From contig JAGBQJ010000010.1 of the NCBI GenBank assembly GCA_017632935.1, forward strand, positions 1 to 64,000: a DNA stretch of 64,000 nucleotides, in the 5' to 3' direction. Made by a program: the position numbers and the translations under genes. The stretch comes from Bacteroidales bacterium. Lineage in GTDB: Bacteria > Bacteroidota > Bacteroidia > Bacteroidales > F082. Under the pieces are notes generated by a model. The model worked only from the letters and a program-made list of their open reading frames with translations, did not search any database and had not been told where the DNA came from. Of this stretch, positions 6,305 through 15,400 are shown in pieces; position 1 is the stretch's first letter, and every line of letters begins with the position of its first letter.

Positions 6305-9300
6305 ATGTTTCTCGTCTTCGATACAGAGACCACCGGTCTCCCCAAAATTGAAAACGCCCCGCTGACCGACTTCGACAACTGGCCACGCATGGTGCAGCTG
6401 GCTTGGCAGATTCATGACGACAAGGGCCGCTTCGTGGAAAACCATAACTATCTCGTGCAGCCTGACGGCTTTGTCATCCCCATCGACGCCAAGATGGTGC
6501 ACGGCATCTCCACCGAGCACGCCATGAAATACGGCAAGCCGCTCAACGAGGTGCTCGACTTGTTTATGATCTCCGCCGCTAAAGCCAAATACTTGGTCGG
6601 CCACAATATCAACTTCGACCTTAACGTGTTGGGGTGTGAGTTCCTGAGATGTGGTCGCGAGAATCCCTTGCGCCGTTGGCAGATTATCGACACCTGCACG
6701 GAGAAGACGGCCGAGTTCTGCCAGTTTCCTGGCGGCAAAGGCGGTAAGTTCAAGCTGCCGCGCTTGGGTGAGTTCCATCACCTGTTGTTTGGCGAGTATT
6801 TTGACTCAGCCCACAATGCCTGCGCTGATGTGGAGGCCACGGCGCGCGTCTTCCTCGAACTGATCCGTCGCGGCGTGATCGATGAAAAGGATTTGAATGT
6901 CGATCCTCAATTCATCGCCGATTTCAAGGCAGCGAATCCCGATGTGATTCAGCCTGCCGGCATCAAGGTGGAATCGAACTTTGATGTAGAAGAAAAAGGA
7001 GAGGAAGAGCCTGAGTTCGGCGACTATGTGCCGCAGCACTTCACCCACCTGCACGTCCACTCGCATTATTCCATGCTTGATGGCATGTCGAAAGTGCCCG
7101 ACCTGGTGTCCAAGTGCAAGAAAAACGGTATGTACAGCCTCGCCCTTACTGACCACGGCAACATGTTCGGCATCAAAGACTTTGCCGACACCGTGAACAA
7201 GGAAAACGGTAAGGTGAAAGAGGCCATCAAGGAGCAACAAGCCATTATTGGCAAGCCTGAGTCTACCGAGGAAGAAAAGATTGCTGCCCAAGAAGAAATC
7301 GAGAAATTGAACGGCCAGTTTTTCAAGCCGATTTTTGGCATCGAGACGTATTGCGCACCTATCAGTATTGACAAACGCGACGGACGTCGGGACCGTGGTT
7401 GGCACTTGATTCTTTTGGCGAAGAACAAGACGGGCTACCACAGCCTTTGCAAACTGAGTTCCATCGCCTACACCGACGGCTTCTATTACAATCCCCGTAT
7501 TGACCACAGCCTGCTAGAGAAATACCACGAAGGTTTGATTTGCAGCTCGGCATGTTTGGCGGGAGAGGTACCGCAAAAGATTATGAATGCCGACTTCAAG
7601 GGCGCAGAGGAGTCCGTCCAATGGTTCAAGAACCTGTTTGGAGATGACTATTATCTCGAAGTGCAGCGGCATAAGACCGACAAGCCTGGCGGCGACACCG
7701 AAGTCTACGAGCGCCAAAAGGAGGTAAACAAGATTCTCTTCGACTTGGCAAAGAAATACGATGTGAAGGTCATTGCCACCAATGATGTGCACTTCGTGGA
7801 AGAGGAACATGGCGAGGCACACGACCGCCTCATTTGCCTCAGCACGGGGAAGGACCTTGACGACCCGACTCGAATGCACTACACCAAGCAGGAGTGGCTG
7901 AAGACGCCCGCCGAGATGGGCCGCATCTTCTCCGACCATCCGGAGGCGCTGGAAAACACCCAGGAGATTGTTGACAAGGTCGAGACGTATAGCATCGACT
8001 CCGACCCCATCATGCCTAAATTCCCCATTCCAGAGGACTTCGGCACTGAGGAGGAGTACCGCCAGAAATTCACCGAGGAAGACCTCTTTAACGAGTTCAC
8101 CCGCGATGAGCACGGCAACGTGGTGTTGTCGCAGGAAGAAGCCGAGAAAAAAGTCAAGAAACTTGGCGGCTACGACAGACTATACCGTATTAAACTTGAA
8201 GCCGACTATTTGGCCAAACTGACTTGGGATGGCGCCAAAGAACGCTATGGCGAGAGTCTTACTGAGGAACAAATCGAACGCATCAAGTTTGAGTTGCATG
8301 TGATGAAGACCATGGGTTTCCCGGGTTACTTCCTTATCGTGAGCGACTATATCCGTGCGGCACGTGAGGAGTTGGGAGTGAGTGTCGGTCCAGGCCGTGG
8401 CTCGGCCGCCGGCTCTGTGGTGGCCTATTGCTTGAAGATTACCGATCTCGACCCCTTGAAGTACGACCTGCTGTTTGAACGTTTCCTCAACCCCGACCGT
8501 ATCTCCCTGCCTGATATCGATGTTGACTTCGACGACGATGGCCGCGAGCGTGTGCTCAATTGGGTGACCAACAAATATGGTAAGGAGAAAGTGGCGCACA
8601 TCATTACTTATGGCACGATGGCGGCCAAGTCGGCCATCCAGGACGTGGGTCGTGTGCAGAAAGTGCCGCTGCCCGAGGTGGCCAAAATCAAGAGCTACAT
8701 TCCTGACCGCAACTTCGATGAAGCCGCGGTGAAGGCTGTGGAAGGCGAGGTGCCGAAGAAGATGCCCAAGGTCAACCTGAAGAACTGCTACAAATATGTG
8801 CCCGAGCTGAAGGAGATGCTTAACGGCGATGACAAGAATGTCTCGTCCATGCTGACCTATGCTGAGGAACTGGAGGACACCAACCGTCAAGTGGGCATCC
8901 ATGCCTGTGGCGTCATCATCGGTGCTGACGATTTGACCAATGTTGCGCCAGTATGTACGGTGAGAGACAAGGACACCAAAGAAGATGTAGTGGTGACTCA
9001 ATATGATGGCCATGTTATTGAAACTGTGGGTCTTATCAAGATGGACTTCTTGGGCTTGAAGACCTTGACGTTGATTAAAGATGCCTTGCACAATATCAAG
9101 AAAACCCGTGGCATAGAGATTGACATCGACCACATCCCGATTGACGACAAGGAGACATACGAATTGTATTCGGCGGGCAATACCATCGGTACCTTCCAGT
9201 TTGAATCGCCGGGCATGCAGAAATACCTGCGTGAGTTGCAGCCTTCGGTCATTGGTGACATCATCGCTATGAATGCCCTTTACCGTCCCGGCCCGATGGA

Positions 9301-10921
9301 CAACATCCCTGATTTCATTGCCCGCAAGCAAGGCCGTCAGGAAATCAAGTACGACTTCGACTGCATGGAGAAGTATTTGAAAGACACCTACGGCATCTGC
9401 GTGTATCAGGAGCAGGTGATGTTGCTGTCGCGCGAGTTGGCCGACTTCACGAGAGGTGAGTCAGATACCTTACGTAAGGCTATGGGTAAGAAGCAGTTGG
9501 CCAAGATGGAGGAGCTGTATGAGAAGTTCATGAAACAAGGTGTGGCCAAGCTGACCAAGACAGAGAACTTACCCGAAGAAGAGGTGAAGAAGCGTTTGGA
9601 GAAGATCTGGGAGGAGTGGAAGAAGTTCGCATCCTACGCCTTCAACAAGTCGCACGCGGCTTGCTATTCATGGGTATCGTATCAGACGGCTTATTTGAAG
9701 GCACATTATCCTGCCGAGTTCATGGCGGCGGTGCTCAACAACGAGTTGGGCGACATCAAGCAGGTGAACTTCATGACCGAAGAATGCAAGCGCATGAAGA
9801 TTGAGGTCTTGGGTCCCGACGTGAACGAGTCGGAATACAAGTTCTCCGTCAACGAGAAAGGCGAGATTCGATACGGAATGGGTGGCATCAAGAACGTGGG
9901 CGAGGCTGCAGTGGCTGGCATCGTGGAAGAACGCGAGGCCCACGGCAAGTTCAAGGACTTTGGCGACTTTGTGATGCGCGTTGCAGATAAAGGGCTCAAT
10001 GTCCGTGCTTTGGAGAGCATGGGTATGGCAGGTTGCTTCGATAGTTTCAAGGGCTTCCACCGCGCTATGTTGTTCTACATTGCGCCCAATGAGTCTGCCG
10101 CCTTCGCTGAAAAGGCCATGCGCATGGTGGCCTCATACAATGAACGCAAGAACTCTTCGCAGATGGACCTCTTCGGTTTCGGCGACGAGGGTGGGGCAGA
10201 GGAAGCCTTCAACATGCCTTTGCCGCAGTGCGAGCCGTGGTCGAAGATGAAGGAACTGGAGATGGAGAAGGAAGCTTTGGGTTTCTATATCTCCTCGCAT
10301 CCCATGCAGGTTTATCACTTGCCCATCAAGTATTTCTGCAACTGCGATGTGGAAGGATTGAAGGCGGCAATGAATGATGTGGAGAAAAACCTGAAACGTC
10401 CTGTGCGTCTGGGTGGACAGATTACGCGTGCCGAGGAATATACCGCCAAAAACGGCAATCCTTACGGTCGCTTCACCATTGAAGACCAAACGGGAGCTTT
10501 GCAGTTCGCCTTGTTCAAGGAAAATTACGCAAATTGCAGGAATCTGCTGACACTCAATTCTTTCGTTATGCTTTCCGGCATTCTGGACAGACCTTTCCCG
10601 AGGGCAGGACAAGACCCGAATGTCGTGCTGCAAACGCTGGAAGTGCGTTTCAGTGAGGCGCGTTTACTCGACTCGCTTTTGGAAACCACTTCCAAGACGG
10701 TCTACATCAATTTGAATGTGGCTGAGATGAACAAGGAGACCATGGATGAGTTTATCAAGGTGATGAAGGATAATCCTGGAAAACAGCACTATAAGCTACA
10801 TCTCTTCGACCCGTTGGACAAGAAATCGTGTAACATGACACCCGTAAAAGGTGCCATCAACGCGCAGGAAGTGTTGCCGCTGTTGGAAAAGTTGCCTTTT
10901 GTGGAATTTGACTTGCGATAA
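6305..10921 (+). CDS. dnaE: DNA polymerase III alpha subunit with fused N-terminal 3'-5' exonuclease
   Basis: This 1538-residue replicative polymerase joins two activities. Residues 1-190 are a DnaQ-type DEDDh exonuclease with FDTETTG (Asp6, Glu8), GHNINFDLNVL (Asp105) and AHNACADVEAT (His170, Asp175), so all five catalytic residues are present. An acidic linker at about 195-245 leads to the PHP domain (FTHLHVHSHYSMLDG, 246-260). The polymerase core carries GPGRGSAAGS and PDIDVDFDD near 737-741, with the catalytic aspartates. FASYAFNKSHAACYS marks the later fingers region, followed by the helix-hairpin-helix region and an OB fold at about 1365-1450. E. coli DnaE is 1160 residues and has no such exonuclease; it borrows proofreading from DnaQ. 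Similar fusions are known in other Bacteroidota. It starts at the ATG right after the repeat leader. Confidence 0.97.
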   Translation: MFLVFDTETTGLPKIENAPLTDFDNWPRMVQLAWQIHDDKGRFVENHNYLVQPDGFVIPIDAKMVHGISTEHAMKYGKPLNEVLDLFMISAAKAKYLVGHNINFDLNVLGCEFLRCGRENPLRRWQIIDTCTEKTAEFCQFPGGKGGKFKLPRLGEFHHLLFGEYFDSAHNACADVEATARVFLELIRRGVIDEKDLNVDPQFIADFKAANPDVIQPAGIKVESNFDVEEKGEEEPEFGDYVPQHFTHLHVHSHYSMLDGMSKVPDLVSKCKKNGMYSLALTDHGNMFGIKDFADTVNKENGKVKEAIKEQQAIIGKPESTEEEKIAAQEEIEKLNGQFFKPIFGIETYCAPISIDKRDGRRDRGWHLILLAKNKTGYHSLCKLSSIAYTDGFYYNPRIDHSLLEKYHEGLICSSACLAGEVPQKIMNADFKGAEESVQWFKNLFGDDYYLEVQRHKTDKPGGDTEVYERQKEVNKILFDLAKKYDVKVIATNDVHFVEEEHGEAHDRLICLSTGKDLDDPTRMHYTKQEWLKTPAEMGRIFSDHPEALENTQEIVDKVETYSIDSDPIMPKFPIPEDFGTEEEYRQKFTEEDLFNEFTRDEHGNVVLSQEEAEKKVKKLGGYDRLYRIKLEADYLAKLTWDGAKERYGESLTEEQIERIKFELHVMKTMGFPGYFLIVSDYIRAAREELGVSVGPGRGSAAGSVVAYCLKITDLDPLKYDLLFERFLNPDRISLPDIDVDFDDDGRERVLNWVTNKYGKEKVAHIITYGTMAAKSAIQDVGRVQKVPLPEVAKIKSYIPDRNFDEAAVKAVEGEVPKKMPKVNLKNCYKYVPELKEMLNGDDKNVSSMLTYAEELEDTNRQVGIHACGVIIGADDLTNVAPVCTVRDKDTKEDVVVTQYDGHVIETVGLIKMDFLGLKTLTLIKDALHNIKKTRGIEIDIDHIPIDDKETYELYSAGNTIGTFQFESPGMQKYLRELQPSVIGDIIAMNALYRPGPMDNIPDFIARKQGRQEIKYDFDCMEKYLKDTYGICVYQEQVMLLSRELADFTRGESDTLRKAMGKKQLAKMEELYEKFMKQGVAKLTKTENLPEEEVKKRLEKIWEEWKKFASYAFNKSHAACYSWVSYQTAYLKAHYPAEFMAAVLNNELGDIKQVNFMTEECKRMKIEVLGPDVNESEYKFSVNEKGEIRYGMGGIKNVGEAAVAGIVEEREAHGKFKDFGDFVMRVADKGLNVRALESMGMAGCFDSFKGFHRAMLFYIAPNESAAFAEKAMRMVASYNERKNSSQMDLFGFGDEGGAEEAFNMPLPQCEPWSKMKELEMEKEALGFYISSHPMQVYHLPIKYFCNCDVEGLKAAMNDVEKNLKRPVRLGGQITRAEEYTAKNGNPYGRFTIEDQTGALQFALFKENYANCRNLLTLNSFVMLSGILDRPFPRAGQDPNVVLQTLEVRFSEARLLDSLLETTSKTVYINLNVAEMNKETMDEFIKVMKDNPGKQHYKLHLFDPLDKKSCNMTPVKGAINAQEVLPLLEKLPFVEFDLR

Positions 10922-10942
10922 AAAAGAAAATTTGTATCTTTG
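10913..10942 (+). promoter_or_regulatory. trxA promoter (-33/-7 pair) overlapping the end of dnaE
   Basis: TTG at 10913-10915 and TATCTTTG at 10935-10942 are 19 nt apart, an excellent match to the Bacteroidota consensus. The -33 element lies in the last codons of dnaE. The transcript would start near 10949, giving a leader of about 43 nt before the ATG at 10992. Confidence 0.7.
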
Positions 10943-10991
10943 CAAACCGAAAACGAGTAGGAACAAAACTATAAACTAAACAATTAAGACT

Positions 10992-11312
10992 ATGGCAGTA
11001 ATTCAAATGACTGACGACCGTTTTGAAGAGGTCGTCCTGAAATCGGAACTCCCCGTGATGGTGGACTTTGGCGCCACGTGGTGCGGCCCTTGTAAGAAGG
11101 TGGAACCCATCATCGAGGAACTCTCGGAAGAATATGATGGCAAGGTGATCGCCGTGAAGTGCGACGTCGAGGAATGCCCCGGCACCGCCGCCAAGTTCGG
11201 CATCATGAACATCCCCACCGTCCTGTTCTTCAAGGGTGGCCAGCCTGTCGACAAGAACGTCGGCGCTGCTCCCAAGAAGGTGTTCGTTGAAAAATTAGAG
11301 AAGCTCTTTTAA
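10992..11312 (+). CDS. trxA: Thioredoxin
   Basis: This is a 106-residue single-domain thioredoxin. The redox site is WCGPC at about residues 30-34 in DFGATWCGPCKK, and the cis-proline is in MNIPTVLFFKGG. There is no signal peptide, so it is a cytoplasmic disulfide reductase that serves enzymes such as ribonucleotide reductase. Two further cysteines (KCDVEECPG, near 57-63) are extra to the active site. It has its own promoter inside the end of dnaE. Confidence 0.96.
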   Translation: MAVIQMTDDRFEEVVLKSELPVMVDFGATWCGPCKKVEPIIEELSEEYDGKVIAVKCDVEECPGTAAKFGIMNIPTVLFFKGGQPVDKNVGAAPKKVFVEKLEKLF

Positions 11313-11324
11313 TTAAGTAATTTG

Positions 11325-11400
11325 TAATGCAGAATGTAGAATGTAGAATGCAGAATGAGCATTCTTAATTCATCATTCTGCATTCATAATTCTGCATTCC
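11325..11400. repeat. Dispersed 'gcagaatg' inverted/direct repeat element
   Basis: Units of gcagaatg and gtagaatg run in one direction from about 11328 to 11358 and return as cattctgcattc and ttctgcattcc from about 11373 to 11400. The two halves can pair into a long imperfect hairpin. It fills the trxA/DUF58 gap and supplies the first codons of the longest reading of the DUF58 gene. From memory, similar elements are scattered between genes in many Bacteroidota genomes. Confidence 0.65.
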
Positions 11401-12338
11401 ATTTGGACTTTTCAATCGATAGGAACCGGCTGACGCAATTCGGCAGCTTGGAGTTCTTGGCACGTCAAATCGTGGAGGGATTCATCACGGGTTTACACAA
11501 GAGTCCCTTCCACGGTTTTTCTGTTGAGTTCGCCGAACATCGCCTCTACAACACTGGCGAGCCCATCCGCCATATCGACTGGAAACTCTATGGCCGCACG
11601 GAGAAGCTCTTCGTCAAGCGCTACGAGGAAGAGACCAACCTGCGCTGCCAACTGGTCATCGACCAAAGCTCGAGCATGTGCTTTCCCGTGAGGCAAAAGG
11701 TTGACTTCGAGCATCCCAACAAACTCTTTTTCTCCATCTATGCCGCTGCCTCGCTCATGGAGCTGATGCGCCGCCAGCGCGATGCCGTGGGCCTGGACTT
11801 GTTTGACGAGACGATTGCGTTCCACGAGCCCGCCAAGTCGTCCAATGTCCACAACAAACTGATCTATACCGAACTGGAGAAATTGATTGACACCTACGAT
11901 AAGAACAACCGTAAGACCACCTCAACGCCTCAGTGCCTGCACCAGATTGCAGAAATGACGCACCGCCGTAGCCTTGTGGTGATCTTTACCGACATGCTCG
12001 ATGGCCTCGACGACTACCAGCCGATGTTTGAGGCCTTGGAACATCTAAAATATAATAAGCACGAGGTGATTTTGTTCCATGTTTTTGATTCAAATTTGGA
12101 GCAAAACCTTGATTTCGAAAACCGCCCGTACCGTTTCGTCGATTTGGAGTCGGGCGATGTGCTGAAGCTTAATCCCATTGAGGTGCAGGAGACCTACAAA
12201 AAGATAATGACCGAACGCAAGGAAGCCTTGCTGCGCCACTGCTACCAGTACCAAATCGACTATGTGGAGGCGGATATTAATAAGGACTACAATCAGGTTT
12301 TGACGAGTTATTTGATTAAAAGATCGAAGTTGCATTAA
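11355..12338 (+). CDS. DUF58 (VWA-like) domain protein
   Basis: The product is up to 327 residues. The DUF58 signature is clear: the RLYNTGEPIRHIDWKLYGRTEKLFVKRYEEE region near residues 57-87, then a VWA-like core with DQSSSM (MIDAS) and VIFTDMLDG. DUF58 proteins normally accompany a MoxR AAA+ ATPase and take part in protein assembly or stress responses, but no MoxR gene is adjacent here. The start is doubtful: the ATG at 11355 lies inside the dispersed repeat, and the first 16 residues (ILNSSFCIHNSAFH) are its translation. The in-frame TTG at 11403 is an alternative and would give 311 residues. It converges with the large T9SS gene over a terminator. Confidence 0.85.
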   Translation: MSILNSSFCIHNSAFHLDFSIDRNRLTQFGSLEFLARQIVEGFITGLHKSPFHGFSVEFAEHRLYNTGEPIRHIDWKLYGRTEKLFVKRYEEETNLRCQLVIDQSSSMCFPVRQKVDFEHPNKLFFSIYAAASLMELMRRQRDAVGLDLFDETIAFHEPAKSSNVHNKLIYTELEKLIDTYDKNNRKTTSTPQCLHQIAEMTHRRSLVVIFTDMLDGLDDYQPMFEALEHLKYNKHEVILFHVFDSNLEQNLDFENRPYRFVDLESGDVLKLNPIEVQETYKKIMTERKEALLRHCYQYQIDYVEADINKDYNQVLTSYLIKRSKLH

Positions 12339-12361
12339 TGCCTTCAACGTTACTGTAACAA

Positions 12362-12392
12362 AAAAGTCCGAGAGCCATGCTCCCGGACTTTT
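12362..12392. terminator. Rho-independent terminator between convergent genes
   Basis: 12362-12374 (aaaagtccgagag) pairs with 12380-12392 (ctcccggactttt) with one mismatch and a 5-nt loop. A and T tracts on the two sides allow use on both strands. Confidence 0.8.
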
Positions 12393-12415
12393 CGTTTCCC
12401 CGAAGGGAGAATTAC

Positions 12416-15400
12416 TTACCTAACAATAACTTTCACAGCAACGCTGTTTTGGTTGTTTTGCAAGCTGATGACGTAGACGCCAGTGGCGAGGCTGTGGCTG
12501 ATGCGCTCAGTGCTGCCCGCGTTGATTTGGTGTTGCATCATCGGCTGACCGAGGACGTTGTACACGGTCATGCTATAGTGCGTGTTGTCACTGTTTTCGA
12601 TGACAAACTCGTGGTCGGTGTTCCACACCGTCACATTGGCTGCAACGGTCTCATTCACGCCATCGTCGGTGAGGTCGATGAAGATGGGCGCGTCAAGGCC
12701 GCCGTTCGGGTTGATGGTGTTGGCATCAGGATACCATTGACCTTCAACGGTTTCATATTCCACCGAATAGCCATCCATGTCGTAAACCCAGATGTGATTG
12801 ATACCGGTTTCATTCACGTTGGGCAGGATGCCGCCAAACCAACCGTCTTTGCCAGCCACCAATTCTTTATAGAAATCGGCATACTGGTTGATGTTGACAT
12901 AGTCGATGCCAGTGGTTTCAATCGGTGTGGAGTAGACGGGACGTTCCATGTGATTGACATCGGTATAAAGTGCAGCGAATGTCATAGAGGCTTCCTCGCT
13001 CTTTGCGTAGAAGGCAGTGCCGCTATATTCATCGTTCTCGGTGCCGAAGTTGAGCACGGTGGCATAGTCTTCAGTGGTGAAAGTCTGTTCAACCGTGGTG
13101 CCGTCGTGACCATCGTTGAGGCGGATGCGGAGATAGACATGGTTGCCAGGTGTGAAGCGTGCGTTGGCCGTAGGCTCGTTAATAAACCACACCAAGGCGT
13201 CGCCGTCTTCATCGGTGGTGAACTCACCATAGCCGCCTTCGGTTGACAGGCTCGGGCTGGTGCTGCGGTAGAAGCCTTCCGGATTAGCATAGATCACGTT
13301 ACCTGCACCGGCCGTTTCTGGACCGTCATTGTCGTCCACGAATTGGTTGGTATAGCGGTAGGTGGTGCTGGGCTCAAGGTTGATGATGTAAACAGCCGTG
13401 GCAACGGGTACGCGGTTGTTGTTGCTGCCGTTGTTGCCTTGGATGTAGAGCGGCATGGCGGCTGCGATGGCAGGCTCGTCTTCACTGTGGACGGTGCCCG
13501 TCAGGCTGACCTCGGTAAAGGCGTCGCCACCTGCATGGCTGATGCTGCCGGTATAGGCACCGATTTCAAGATCTTCCATCAAGCGGACATAGATGGTCAC
13601 GGGCTGGTCGTCAAGTTGTCCATCGGCGTAGGCGATTTCCAGCGTCTCGCCAAAAGTTTCGTCATCTAAAGAGATTTCGAAGTTTTCGCTGGCAGTAACC
13701 GTGATGTTGCCATCACCAAGCAAGTTGGCACCAATCAGAGTATAGCTTTGCGAATTTGACGGGCCGTTGTCAACCATGTAGTCGAGACCATTAATAGAAT
13801 TAGGTGTAGCCGTCAGGGTCGGGTTGGTGTTGCTGCCCGAGACGAGCATGATGTCGTCGATTTCCCATGCGGCGGCAGCGTCATCTGTACAAATGTATTT
13901 GAATGCGATGTAGCAGTTGTCGCCGCTGAAGCCATCGAGGCTGATTTCGCCCGATTCGGTCCAGCTCCAGCTGCCGCTTGAGAGTGCGCATTCAAGTTCT
14001 TGCCATGTGGCTGCGGTCGGGTCTTGTCCGTCGTAGTCGCTGGAGAAGTAGGCCTCGATGTCGGGACCGGTGTAATTCATGGCTGTGCTGAAGGTCAGCA
14101 CGACGTCGCTGTAGTTGTTCAAATCAAAGGCAGGCGAGATGAGCCAGTCTTCGTTGGCACCGTGGTTGTAGCCGTTGATGTAGGCGTAATGGTTGCCGCT
14201 ATGTTCAGCGATACTCCACTCGGCCTCGTCGCCTTCCACGCTGACTTGTGTCCAGCCATGCCATTCTTCCTCTTCCCAGTCTTGGTTGAAGATGATGGTG
14301 ACATCGGCTTGAATGACATATTCGGCGCTGACGACCGGGCTGTCGTTGTAGCCGACCTTCTCGGCGTAGGCCCAGAGGGTCATGCTTTCGTCAACGGTGA
14401 TGGCCTCTTCGTATTCGTTCCAGGGACCGTCCTCAGAATCAGTGCTGAAATAGATGGTCGCGCCATCGGTAGTGCAGTTGATAGTGACCTCTTGGACCTC
14501 ATAGTATGTGCCGGCAGCAGGTGTGAAGGTTGGGGCTGCCACAGTGGGTGTACCGCCTTCGCCTTGCATGAAGATGTCGAGGAAGAAGTTGTACTCGCTG
14601 TTGTTTATATTAGAAATGGAGTAGGGACCGACCACGCTGTTGTTGTCTGTCACGCGGAGTGCCATGACGCGGTCGGTTTGTGTGGTGTTGGTGATGTTGA
14701 AACCGAGATAGTTGGGCACCAGGGCATTATCACCAGCGATACCAGCTTCAATCGTCCAAGTGATCTTGTCGCCGGTGAAGTTAAAGTTGGTGCTGCTGTT
14801 ATAGCTGAGCACTTGGCCGTTGGCGTTGGTGAAGGTGTAGCCATCAGAAGTGATGTCGATGGTCCAATAGTAGCTGTCCTCGTCGGCCATGATGTCGGCG
14901 GAGATGACTTCATCGGTGCCGTTCATCGTGCTGGTGAACTCGGTTGTGCCAAGTTTATTGTTCGTCAAGGTGTTGGCGACGGCGAGATAGGCATTGGCGG
15001 TTTCGTTGTAGCGGGCGGCCAGGATGACCTTGTTGCCAGCAACGAGTTCGCTGGCATCGCTGATGCGGACATAGTCGCCACCAGGGACAGGTTGCTCGCT
15101 GACGGTACCGCTGCAAGTGACCTCGATGTCGTCAACGTCGTCGCAGGTAACGGTGATTTCTTCGTCGTTATATTCGCCAACGGTGAGGCCAGCCTTCATG
15201 CGGACGAAGATGCTTGTTGCTTCCACATTGCCACCAGTTGTCGTGAGGGTGATGGTGCTCTGGGCTTCGAAGTCGTCACCCGAGGCAAGTGAAATCTCAA
15301 AGTCGGTGGCATCAGTGATGGTGATGTCATCGCTTAAGTTGAAGCCGCTGACGGTGAAGCTCTGTTCAGCCGAAGGACCGTCGCCTTCGATGTAGCTGAA

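Noticed and set aside
6185-6781. 198-codon minus-strand frame over the dnaE start, ending in an ARHEAI-type sequence
   Set aside because: The tail is the spurious translation of a dispersed repeat, and the rest overlaps the exonuclease domain of dnaE.
8180-9331. 383-codon minus-strand frame within dnaE
   Set aside because: It lies opposite the conserved polymerase core, which fixes the plus strand as coding.
14000-15292. 430-codon plus-strand frame opposite the 2389-residue T9SS gene
   Set aside because: It is the mirror of a clearly modular secreted protein; the translation is Val/Gly/Asp-rich with no signal peptide or motif, and there is no promoter.
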